A program made the translations under genes and the position numbers. Source: Acetobacteraceae bacterium (GTDB taxonomy: Bacteria; Pseudomonadota; Alphaproteobacteria; Acetobacterales; Acetobacteraceae). From it: 14,058 nucleotides of DNA. The notes beneath the pieces are model-generated. The model worked only from the letters and a program-made list of their open reading frames with translations. It was not told the DNA's origin and made no database searches. Position 1 is the first letter of the stretch. Each line of letters starts with the position of its first letter. Shown here one piece after another: positions 1 to 6,530 of this stretch. The stretch covers positions 1 through 14,058 of the forward strand of contig JACMOQ010000475.1 in NCBI GenBank assembly GCA_014377905.1, given 5' to 3'.

Positions 1-765
1 GAACGTGCCGTGTTCCAACGCCTCAGTTCCAGCCCGGGCAGTGGCTGCCATAGCGGTGCGCCACAAGGATGTTGCCAGGCTTATCCGACGCACGCCAACG
101 GCCTCAAGATCGGCCTTGGTGAAGGACTTGCCGGGAATGCCGACCATGAAATTCACTGGCTTATCGAGGGCGGCACATACTGCCCGCACCGCCGCGAGGT
201 CAGGCAGGCCAGGTGCCATCAGCACATCGGCGCCAGCGGCGGCAAAGGCTTGCAGGCGGCGGATGGTGTCGGCGAGATCGGGGTTGCCGCGCAGGAAATT
301 CTCGGTCCGCGCGGTCAGCACGAAGCCATTTCTGAGCCCCTTCGCCGCGGCGGCAGATGCGGCAACACGCGCGACGGCAGTATCGAAATCATAGAGCGGT
401 TGGTCGGGAAGGCCGGTTGCGTCTTCGATCGAGCAGCCGACTAGGCCCGTATTGGATGCCAGCTTCACGGTTTCGGCGGCATAATCCGGTGCATGGCCGA
501 AGCCGTTTTCGAGATCGGCGGCGACCGGGATATCAACCGCGTCCACCACCAGTTTTGAATGGGCAAGCGCTTCATCGCGGCTGATCCGACCGTCGCGGCG
601 GCCGAGCGTGCCGGCGCATGCGCCGCTGGACGTGGCGAGTGCCTTGGCACCGAGGCCGGCGAGCAGACGGGCCGATCCGGCATCGAACGGGTTGGGGATG
701 ATGAATGCGCCAGGGCCAGCATGAAGGGCGCGGAAAGCTGCGATTTTTTCCTGTTGGCTGGGCAT
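1..765 (-). CDS. PEP mutase / isocitrate lyase superfamily protein (C-terminus cut by the window edge)
   Basis: This frame is open from an ATG at 765 to the left edge, giving 255 residues with no stop, so the C-terminus is missing. The start has a good Shine-Dalgarno (AAGGAG, 8 nt upstream). Seen: IPNPFDAGSARLL near residues 23-35, SSGACAGTLG (46-55), metal-binding-type ADLENGFG (83-90), CSIEDATG (111-118) and LTARTENFL (150-158). This order fits the PEP mutase/2-methylisocitrate lyase TIM-barrel superfamily, whose members make or break C-C or C-P bonds next to a carboxylate using Mg2+. The lyase signature KKCGH is absent, and the segment after IEDATG is short and has no cysteine. A true isocitrate or methylisocitrate lyase is therefore unlikely. 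Oxaloacetate decarboxylase-like or other C-C hydrolase activity is possible; the substrate cannot be told. It lies 97 bp downstream of the adenylating-enzyme gene on the same strand and probably has its own promoter. Confidence 0.88.
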   Translation of the reverse strand, partial: MPSQQEKIAAFRALHAGPGAFIIPNPFDAGSARLLAGLGAKALATSSGACAGTLGRRDGRISRDEALAHSKLVVDAVDIPVAADLENGFGHAPDYAAETVKLASNTGLVGCSIEDATGLPDQPLYDFDTAVARVAASAAAAKGLRNGFVLTARTENFLRGNPDLADTIRRLQAFAAAGADVLMAPGLPDLAAVRAVCAALDKPVNFMVGIPGKSFTKADLEAVGVRRISLATSLWRTAMAATARAGTEALEHGTF

Positions 766-792
766 TTTCCACACTCCTTTGATAGCGTGACG

Positions 793-820
793 ATTCTACG
801 CGCTTTAGCCTTCCTGTCGA
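793..820 (-). promoter_or_regulatory. Candidate sigma-70-type promoter for the PEP mutase-like gene
   Basis: Read on the minus strand, TCGACA (815-820) is followed after 16 nt by TAGAAT (793-798). Each hexamer differs from consensus at one position. A start site around 786 would leave a leader of about 20 nt that contains the AAGGAG ribosome binding site. This is pattern matching only, and read-through from the operon upstream is also possible because I see no terminator between 766 and 862. Confidence 0.4.
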
Positions 821-862
821 TATCCAATTGGGGCATCGTGTGCAGGCCCATCGCCCGCCCAG

Positions 863-2449
863 CTAGCCCTGACCGGCAAGCGCGAGCAACGCCTGTGCGT
901 CAAGTTTTCCAACCGGAAGCAACGGAAATCGGTCTACGACATGCAAATCCGACAGCCGGGCCACGCCGGGTAGCCGATCAGCAATTACCAGACGCAGAGC
1001 CGGAACCAGGGTGGTAGCATTGGCGCCGTGGGCTTCGACAAAGCCGATAAGGCGCATTCCGGAGGCCGCGCGCAACGGCAGAACCGCAGCATCGGTCACG
1101 CCCGGCTGGCTTTTCAGCAGCGCCTCAATTTCTGACAATTCCAGCCGCACACCGTTGATCTTCACCTGCCTATCCACCCGGCCAAGTACCCGCAGAATGC
1201 CATCCGGGGTGATCCTTACAATGTCACCGGTGCGGAAGACCCGCATGCCAGGTTGCCCGACCGCAGGCACCATCGCCCCTGCGACGAGCCGCCCATCCCT
1301 CCATTCGCCGCTGGCCAGGTATCGGCTGCGTACGATAAGCTCCCCTCCGATACTGGCGTCAACCGGCGCAAGATTTTCGTCCACTATGGCGTGATCGTAT
1401 CCGGGTTGCAGAACACCCGAGGCCGCCACCAATACGTCGGCAGGAGTCGCATCAGCTACCCGTCCAGCCGCCAAGACTAGAGCCTCGGTCGACGCATATG
1501 CATGGATGATCGGGCAGCACGCAGGCAGAACCGCGCGCCATGCTGCGACATCGGCGGTGGGTAGCAACGCCGCGCCGGTGCGGACCAGCCGCAGGCCAGC
1601 GAAGCTTTGCCTGGCGCGCGCGAGCCCGGCCAGAACCCGCATCAAAGGTGGCGGGATGATCAGGCAGTTCACCGCCTCGGCCCGCATTATTGCCAGGAAT
1701 CCGGTGGCGCCCTCGCGGCCAAAATGGGCCAAAACCACCCGCGCACCGGCGATTAGCGCCGCCAGCAGCAAAGCCAGCCCGGCACTCGTGGTGGGCAAGG
1801 AATTGGCGATCACCCGGTCATCGCGATCGAGTTGCAGCGTGTGTAGCAAATGCAGGCTGCGATACATCACCGATCGGCCCGACAACGCGATGCCCTTGGG
1901 CCGGCCGGTGCTGCCGGAGGTGAAATGGACCGCCATGACCGCGTCCGGATTCCAACCAGAATCGAGGGGCGCAACAGCTTGCTGAGTGTCGACGAAATGG
2001 GCAAGACCAAGCACCGGAATCGCCCAGTTCGCCGGCGTTTCGTCGCCTTGGACAATCAAAGCGGGTGCGGCCTCCTCCAGCAAACCGGCAATCCGCCCGG
2101 GCGGGTCCGATGGGTCCAGCACCACGCAGGCGCGTCCCGAAACCAGGCAACCCAGCAGCACTGCTACGCCGTGCGGGTTGCGCGGCAGCTGGCAAGCAAC
2201 CGCCTGCTCTGCAGGAACCCTCAGCGCGACCTGTCCAGCCACGATTTCCACTAGCCTTATCATCTGCGCGAAGCTTATCCGCGCATCACTTCCCACCAGC
2301 GCCAATGCGTCTGGCGCCAAGGCCGCCGCCCGGCGCAAAAGCTTCAGCGGATGGTGGGTGCAACGCGCTTCCATCCCCGGCAACGCCGGCGCAATCGGCA
2401 CGCCCAGCAACCCCCAGGCCGGTTCTGTTTCCGTGCCGTTGAGGCTCAT
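863..2449 (-). CDS. Stand-alone AMP-forming adenylating enzyme (acyl/aryl-acid:carrier protein ligase type)
   Basis: A 528-residue ANL-superfamily enzyme, predicted to activate a carboxylic acid as acyl-AMP and load it onto a thiol. Motifs are complete: phosphate loop FTSGSTGRPKG (176-186), AYASTEA (318-324), FRTGD (405-409), hinge and ribose-binding region GRVDRQVKINGVRLE (423-437), and the C-terminal catalytic lysine in LPVGKLD (K515). The A8 form and NRPS-like layout resemble carrier-protein-loading adenylation domains more than CoA ligases. The A4 region reads SLPTTSAGL (217-225) and lacks the FDxS aspartate that binds the amino group of alpha-amino acids, so an acid without an alpha-amino group is more likely. 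The ATG overlaps the stop of the acyl carrier protein gene (ATGA, 2446-2449), which makes that protein the obvious partner. There is no condensation or thioesterase domain. The substrate is unknown. Confidence 0.87.
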   Translation of the reverse strand: MSLNGTETEPAWGLLGVPIAPALPGMEARCTHHPLKLLRRAAALAPDALALVGSDARISFAQMIRLVEIVAGQVALRVPAEQAVACQLPRNPHGVAVLLGCLVSGRACVVLDPSDPPGRIAGLLEEAAPALIVQGDETPANWAIPVLGLAHFVDTQQAVAPLDSGWNPDAVMAVHFTSGSTGRPKGIALSGRSVMYRSLHLLHTLQLDRDDRVIANSLPTTSAGLALLLAALIAGARVVLAHFGREGATGFLAIMRAEAVNCLIIPPPLMRVLAGLARARQSFAGLRLVRTGAALLPTADVAAWRAVLPACCPIIHAYASTEALVLAAGRVADATPADVLVAASGVLQPGYDHAIVDENLAPVDASIGGELIVRSRYLASGEWRDGRLVAGAMVPAVGQPGMRVFRTGDIVRITPDGILRVLGRVDRQVKINGVRLELSEIEALLKSQPGVTDAAVLPLRAASGMRLIGFVEAHGANATTLVPALRLVIADRLPGVARLSDLHVVDRFPLLPVGKLDAQALLALAGQG

Positions 2450-2688
2450 CGGCGGGCCTGCAAAATCGCATCCACGACGTCGCCGACAACGTACAGATTT
2501 TCGAGCATCGGGATCATGATTTCGACCATGTAGTTTTCCTCCAGCAGCGCAATCGCCTGGAGCAGGCGTAGACTGTCGATGCCTGGGATATCGGCAAGCG
2601 CGGTGTCAGGTCGCAGGTCAAACGGCGCTTGCTCGCAAACCTGCGCAAGCAAGCCGGCAAATGCCGATAAAACAACTGTCTGGCTCAT
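2446..2688 (-). CDS. Acyl carrier protein
   Basis: An 80-residue phosphopantetheine-binding protein. The attachment site is GIDSLRLLQ with Ser39, followed by a helix resembling the recognition helix of ACP/PCP proteins. The protein would carry an acyl group as a thioester on 4'-phosphopantetheine in the cytoplasm. I chose the ATG at 2688 over the in-frame ATG at 2700 because it overlaps the stop of the upstream gene (ATGA, 2685-2688) and has a GGAAG ribosome site 5 nt before it. The downstream adenylating enzyme overlaps its stop in the same way. It is not the housekeeping AcpP: the sequence around the serine is not the usual LGADSLD, and no fatty acid synthesis genes are nearby. It is most likely a dedicated carrier for the neighbouring ligase. 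Confidence 0.85.
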   Translation of the reverse strand: MSQTVVLSAFAGLLAQVCEQAPFDLRPDTALADIPGIDSLRLLQAIALLEENYMVEIMIPMLENLYVVGDVVDAILQARR

Positions 2689-3815
2689 GCCGACTTCCAT
2701 CGTTCCATTCCAGCATCAAGCTTCGCCAAAGCCAAGGTCTGCGTACAGACATCCCGCCATTCATCAAATGGCCCGTCCGCAGCGACGAAGCGGCTCAGAT
2801 AGCCAGCATAAAGCCCAGGTTGCAGGCAGGTGACCCGATCGGTTGCCTCGGACGCGCCCCGCAGGCCGACGCAAAGCAAGCCTGCGGGGCCGATTGCTGA
2901 CAGCGCGTGCGCCATGAGCCGCATCGCTGCATGATCGAAATCCGGATCGGGGCTGCGGAAGACAAAAATGCGCCGGGCGGTTGAAATGTCGTGCAGCAGC
3001 TTGCGCCGCAGCAGCCGCAGGGTGGCGCATCCGGTCCGCAGGATTTCCGCCCTTTCCCCACCTTGCCCCACCGGAGTGAAAGTGTGCAGCCGGAAATAAC
3101 GGGTTTGCAAGCGGTAGTCGTTATCATCAATTAAACTTGTTTCGGACGAATCGCCCAGCCCCTCAAAGCGGTGTTCGAGCCCGTTGATAAGATCGCGATA
3201 GTTTATATTCGCCCACCGCAGCAAGCTCACCACGCCGGAGTGGCCAAGATGGCGCTGGAACAAACCAAAATCGCAGTTGCTGCCCAGATTTTCGAAGGCA
3301 TCGCCCAGCATCGAGGTCTGTTCAAGGGGCAAACGATGATAGCGTGGCAGCGCCTCGCCAATTATGACCAAGACCGCCCCATTGTCGTCCGCGCAAAGAA
3401 AACCTGGTAGTTCGGCTTTGCCGTCGGTCCAGCGTAGAGAAATGCCGTCGCTTTGCTCGGTTAGATGAAACCCCTCGCATAGCGCCGGACTGTCGGGCTT
3501 CAAGGTTATGATCGCGGTGATAGTCTGCACCTCGATTGCGTAAACGCACAGTCCAAGCAGGCGTGGATCGTCATTCAGGCCGATTTCGGCCGGGCGGGCA
3601 GCACGCGACATCAGCCACAGGCGGCACGTGCCGGGGGGAATGTCAAAGCACCAGCGTCCGGCGGACATTACCCGCGGTTCTACCCGCGTGCCGTCTGCCA
3701 GAAGGTGAAGATCAGGATCATCGGTAAAAGTCCGGCCCGTCGGGCTGGCCTTCGGCACCTTGCCGCAGCGCTTTCCGCGTGGCATCGCGTCATGTCCATT
3801 AGCGCCCTGGACCAT
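2685..3815 (-). CDS. Uncharacterised two-part protein with a DUF1796-like (putative papain-like cysteine peptidase) C-terminal half
   Basis: 376 residues with no signal peptide or membrane segment. The N-terminal part, roughly residues 45-160, is predicted to be beta-rich (VMSAGRWCFDIPPGTCRLWL, then SRAARPAEIG and a DDPRLLG motif). I associate this layout with accessory domains beside glycan-related proteins in alphaproteobacteria, from memory only. The C-terminal part begins with ENLGSNCDFGLFQRH (175-189, Cys181), followed by SLLRWANINYRDLI (197-210), LEHRFEGLGD, FRLHTF (241-246, His244) and RRIFVFRSP (281-289). The order SLGxxC, then an HxF histidine, then an FVFR strand matches the DUF1796 pattern as I remember it. 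Start: the ATG at 3815 shares its A with the moaA stop (TAATG), and a GGCGG sequence lies just upstream. Its stop overlaps the ACP start. The function is unknown. A thiol-based acyl transfer or hydrolysis role is inferred only from the Cys/His pair and the neighbours. Confidence 0.8.
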   Translation of the reverse strand: MVQGANGHDAMPRGKRCGKVPKASPTGRTFTDDPDLHLLADGTRVEPRVMSAGRWCFDIPPGTCRLWLMSRAARPAEIGLNDDPRLLGLCVYAIEVQTITAIITLKPDSPALCEGFHLTEQSDGISLRWTDGKAELPGFLCADDNGAVLVIIGEALPRYHRLPLEQTSMLGDAFENLGSNCDFGLFQRHLGHSGVVSLLRWANINYRDLINGLEHRFEGLGDSSETSLIDDNDYRLQTRYFRLHTFTPVGQGGERAEILRTGCATLRLLRRKLLHDISTARRIFVFRSPDPDFDHAAMRLMAHALSAIGPAGLLCVGLRGASEATDRVTCLQPGLYAGYLSRFVAADGPFDEWRDVCTQTLALAKLDAGMERWKSA

Positions 3816-4804
3816 TAGCCGCCGGTTACGCTCATATGGCGCGCCACGGCCGGGCCTTGATGGTCACGGTCAATGATGAAATCATGACCTTTGGGCTTTC
3901 GCGCGATGGCGGCGTGAATAGCGGCATCCAGCCCGGCATCGTCGATTCCGTTGCGCAGCAGGCCGCGGAAATCGGCGGCGTCATCCTGGCCGAGGCACAT
4001 ATAAAGCGTGCCAGTACAGGTCAGTCGCACCCGGTTGCAGCTTTCGCAGAAATTATGCGTCATCGGGGTAATGAACCCGACGCGCTGGCCGGTTTCGGCG
4101 ACGTTGTAATAGCGCGCCGGCCCGCCGGTGCGATAATCAGTGTCGTCCAAGGTCCAGGTTTTGCGCAGGCGTGAGCGCACCAGCGATAGCGGCAGATACT
4201 GGTCGGTGCGGTCTTCCTCGATCGCGCCCATCGGCATGGTCTCGATCAGGCAGAGATCAAAGCCGTGCTCGCCGCACCAGGCCAGCATCGGGCTGATTTC
4301 GTCCTCATTGAAGCCCTTCAACGCCACCGCGTTGATCTTGACCGCGAGTCCAGCGGCCTTGGCGGCGAAAATCCCGTCCAGCGTCTTTTCGATCTTGCCG
4401 CGCCGGGTGATTGCGGTGAATTTCGCCGGATTGAGCGTGTCGAGGCTGACGTTGACCCGCTTCACGCCGCAACCGGCCAGCATTTCGGCATGCTGCGCAA
4501 GGGTGGTGCCATTGGTGGTCAGCGTCAATTCGCGCAATCCGCCTGCGCCAAGCCGGCGGCCGAGGGCTGCGAATAGTTGCTGCACGTCGCGCCGCACCAA
4601 CGGTTCGCCGCCAGTGATGCGGATTTTGTTAGTGCCGAGGCGGATGAAGGCACCACAGAGGCGGTCAAGTTCCTCCAGCGTCAGCAACTCCGCCTTGGGC
4701 AAAAATTTCATGTCGTCAGACATGCAATAGGTGCAGCGCAGATCGCAGCGGTCAGTGACCGAAACGCGCAGATAGGTGATGGCGCGGCCAAAAGGATCGA
4801 TCAT
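3815..4804 (-). CDS. moaA: GTP 3',8-cyclase MoaA (molybdenum cofactor biosynthesis)
   Basis: A radical SAM enzyme that converts GTP to 3',8-cyclo-7,8-dihydro-GTP, the first step of molybdopterin synthesis; MoaC acts next. With the start at 4804 it has 329 residues, the usual size. All signatures are present: SAM-cluster cysteines C20-x3-C24-x2-C27 (CDLRCTYC), SAM-binding GGEP (65-68), the second cluster C253-x2-C256-x13-C270 that binds GTP, and the catalytic C-terminal Gly-Gly (SVTGG). The start is the ATG before IDPFGRAITYLRVSVTDRC, where family members usually begin. An in-frame ATG at 4891 would add 29 residues without family resemblance. Neither start has a clear Shine-Dalgarno. No other moa, moe or mob gene is in view. 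Its TAA shares an A with the next ATG, so a cofactor gene heads a block of carrier-protein genes, which is unusual. Confidence 0.96.
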   Translation of the reverse strand: MIDPFGRAITYLRVSVTDRCDLRCTYCMSDDMKFLPKAELLTLEELDRLCGAFIRLGTNKIRITGGEPLVRRDVQQLFAALGRRLGAGGLRELTLTTNGTTLAQHAEMLAGCGVKRVNVSLDTLNPAKFTAITRRGKIEKTLDGIFAAKAAGLAVKINAVALKGFNEDEISPMLAWCGEHGFDLCLIETMPMGAIEEDRTDQYLPLSLVRSRLRKTWTLDDTDYRTGGPARYYNVAETGQRVGFITPMTHNFCESCNRVRLTCTGTLYMCLGQDDAADFRGLLRNGIDDAGLDAAIHAAIARKPKGHDFIIDRDHQGPAVARHMSVTGG

Positions 4805-4911
4805 GGGGGTGTGCTCAGCATTGGTTGTGCCCCAACGGGTATAACGAATGTCGGCGCTTCTGGATAAGGATGCAAGGGGCGGAGTGAACATCTACCGCGG
4901 AATTCATCTTT

Positions 4912-4934
4912 CGTTTACTGTTAGCAAGTAAACG
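4912..4934. promoter_or_regulatory. Perfect 8-bp inverted repeat in the moaA-chpT intergenic region
   Basis: CGTTTACT (4912-4919) and AGTAAACG (4927-4934) are exact reverse complements separated by 7 bp. The spacing is compatible with a dimeric regulator binding on one face of the helix. The repeat lies about 110 bp upstream of the chosen moaA start and about 120 bp upstream of chpT. It could also form a small hairpin, but no T-run follows it on either strand, which argues against a terminator. No specific regulator is recognised, and it is not the CtrA motif TTAA-N7-TTAA. The rest of the 4805-5053 gap shows nothing I can name. Confidence 0.4.
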
Positions 4935-5053
4935 TCTCGTTTAATGTGGACAGGGTGCCTGCATGTCCAGTATGTCAGCATGATACATACGTAAAAAAAG
5001 CGACGAACCACGGCCTAGCCGGGCATTTGAAGACCATAAAAGAGGTCGCTGTG

Positions 5054-5674
5054 ATGAGCAATGGACTCCGCCTCGCCGAAATCTTGGCCATTCGACTATG
5101 CCATGACCTGAGTAGTCCCCTTGGTGCAATGCTGGGCGCGTCGGGCGTGGCGGAAGATGAACCGGCCTTAGCGGGGGAGGCAATGGCAATCATGGCCGAT
5201 GCAACCCAGGCGATGGTGCGGCGCATCCGCCTCGTGCGGGCAGCCTGGGGGGGGCCAGCACCCATGTCAGGTAGTGAATTCGCAACAATGGCAGCCAGCC
5301 TGGCGACCAAACGCGTCGCGATCGGCACGGATGATCTTGATCCCCTTGCTGTGTTTGGGGCGGAAGGCGCACGGGTTGCGCTCAACGTGCTGCTGCTGGC
5401 GGTCGAAGCCTTACATGGCAATGGGACGGTCACTATTGGTGGCGACCCGTCCGGTGATATCGTGTTTGGCATCGCAGGCAAAACCTCCGCGTGGCCGGCA
5501 GGATTTATCGGGCTGCTGGCTGATCCGGATAGCGCCTGGACGATGCTAGATGATCCCGCCAAACTACAAGCGCCGCTAACTGTATTGTTGGCACAGGCGG
5601 CCGGTTTGAGGATATCGGTACTGCTTGGCCCAAACCAGGAGGCAGCACCACCGCTGCTGCTTCGGCTCAGCTAG
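5054..5674 (+). CDS. chpT: ChpT-like histidine phosphotransferase
   Basis: A 206-residue cytoplasmic protein. The phospho-acceptor helix reads LAIRLCHDLSSPLGAML (11-27, His17), the HD-x-x-(S/N)P form seen in ChpT. A second helix, AIMADATQAMVRRIRLVRAAWG, follows. The C-terminal half resembles a degenerate kinase ATPase domain: VALNVLLLAVEAL takes the place of the N-box, but there are no G-box glycines for ATP binding. ChpT relays phosphate from the hybrid kinase CckA to the cell-cycle regulator CtrA and to CpdR in alphaproteobacteria. That role is transferred from the family. The ATG at 5054 follows AGAGG by 8 nt; a GTG immediately before it (5051) is possible. An in-frame ATG at 4946 would add 36 residues unlike the family and is not favoured. 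The gene is monocistronic and converges with the methyltransferase gene. Confidence 0.75.
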   Translation: MSNGLRLAEILAIRLCHDLSSPLGAMLGASGVAEDEPALAGEAMAIMADATQAMVRRIRLVRAAWGGPAPMSGSEFATMAASLATKRVAIGTDDLDPLAVFGAEGARVALNVLLLAVEALHGNGTVTIGGDPSGDIVFGIAGKTSAWPAGFIGLLADPDSAWTMLDDPAKLQAPLTVLLAQAAGLRISVLLGPNQEAAPPLLLRLS

Positions 5675-5725
5675 AGCCAAACATGCCCGCACGCTGACGG
5701 CAATGATGGGCTGCGCCTTGCGGCT

Positions 5726-6454
5726 TTAAACATCAGCGATCGACCGATAAACGGCCTCCGCCAGGACCGTGCGCCGAATGCCCCGTTGAAGCGGGATAAT
5801 AGCATAAAGGTCCTTTGACGCCTCAGTAATCGTTACGCCGGCAAAACTAGGCAGCAGGCGCCGTCCGCTGCGTTCCCATACTGGCGCCGCCCGCAGGATG
5901 ATGCGCAAATCGGTGGGAGGTATGAACAACGCGGTATCGTGGCGCTCCTCGCGAAACATCGTAGCATGCAGCAGCCGTGCGATTTGCCCCGCTGAATACG
6001 GCTGTCCCTGGCCAAACGGCGTACTCTCCAGGTGCGCCCACATCCCAGATCGGTTCGGGGTGACCACGAGCAGACGGCCATCATCTGACAGCACTCGCCA
6101 AATTTCCCGCAGCAACGGCCGCACCTGTTCGGCCGCTTCTAAGCCATGCACCAAAATTACGCGGTCAACGCTGCGATCGGCAAAAGGTAAGGCATCTTCC
6201 CCAGCTGTACAAGACAGCTTTGCCTGCCCGACCGGCCACGACGCAACACCAATCTGGCTCGGCGTCATTGCGATGCAGACCTGCGCCTCATCACGCCACT
6301 GCCGCAAATAGGGACCTGGGTAGCCAATTCCTAATAATTTCTTCCCCGCGAGCGTCGGCCATATAATTGCTAGCCGCGCCCGTAACAGCCGTGCTGTGAC
6401 GGCACCCTTGCGAGAGCTGTAGAATTCTGCCGCAGTCAGGACATCAGTCGCCAT
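5726..6454 (-). CDS. SAM-dependent class I methyltransferase
   Basis: 242 residues with a Rossmann-type methyltransferase core. Motif I is LLGIGYPGPYL (40-50), a variant of the usual GxGxG. ALPFADRSVDRVILVHGLEAAEQ (88-110) is the post-I acidic/hydrophobic strand region, and LREIWRVLSDDGRLLVVTPNR (115-135) is the conserved WRVLxxxGRL helix and strand of the Methyltransf_11 type. The C-terminal part (about 150-242) is specific to an alphaproteobacterial group. It is divergent from gloB, an arrangement I recall as recurrent in alphaproteobacteria, which suggests shared regulation but not a known substrate. Small molecules are the usual targets of this fold. The only plausible start is the ATG at 6454. 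It has no Shine-Dalgarno, and a possible -10 element lies 6 nt upstream. Confidence 0.85.
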   Translation of the reverse strand: MATDVLTAAEFYSSRKGAVTARLLRARLAIIWPTLAGKKLLGIGYPGPYLRQWRDEAQVCIAMTPSQIGVASWPVGQAKLSCTAGEDALPFADRSVDRVILVHGLEAAEQVRPLLREIWRVLSDDGRLLVVTPNRSGMWAHLESTPFGQGQPYSAGQIARLLHATMFREERHDTALFIPPTDLRIILRAAPVWERSGRRLLPSFAGVTITEASKDLYAIIPLQRGIRRTVLAEAVYRSIADV

Positions 6455-6458
6455 GTCG

Positions 6459-6474
6459 GCATATTAGCATATGC
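6459..6474. promoter_or_regulatory. Inverted repeat / possible -10 element between the methyltransferase gene and gloB
   Basis: GCATAT (6459-6464) and ATATGC (6469-6474) form an inverted repeat with a 4-bp spacer. On the minus strand it contains TAATAT (6461-6466), whose end lies 6 nt before the methyltransferase ATG. If used as a -10 box it would give a leaderless transcript. I see no good -35 hexamer at the right distance, so this remains a weak candidate. Confidence 0.25.
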
Positions 6475-6530
6475 AGCGACACTCGGTTGAGGATTTGCGC
6501 AAGCCCCCCGTCCTGGTGCAAAGTTTGGCT

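Noticed and set aside
465..851. A 128-codon minus-strand open frame at the start of the PEP mutase-like gene
   Set aside because: It is out of frame with the PEP mutase motifs, which continue intact to the window edge in another frame.
2579..2833. A plus-strand open frame across the ACP gene and the end of the DUF1796-like gene
   Set aside because: It is antisense to the phosphopantetheine site and to two genes joined by an ATGA overlap, and has no family resemblance.
4140..4730. A 196-codon plus-strand open frame inside moaA
   Set aside because: The opposite frame holds MoaA with both cysteine clusters. The plus-strand product is rich in Ser/Arg/Pro with no recognisable domain, typical of an antisense shadow in GC-rich DNA.
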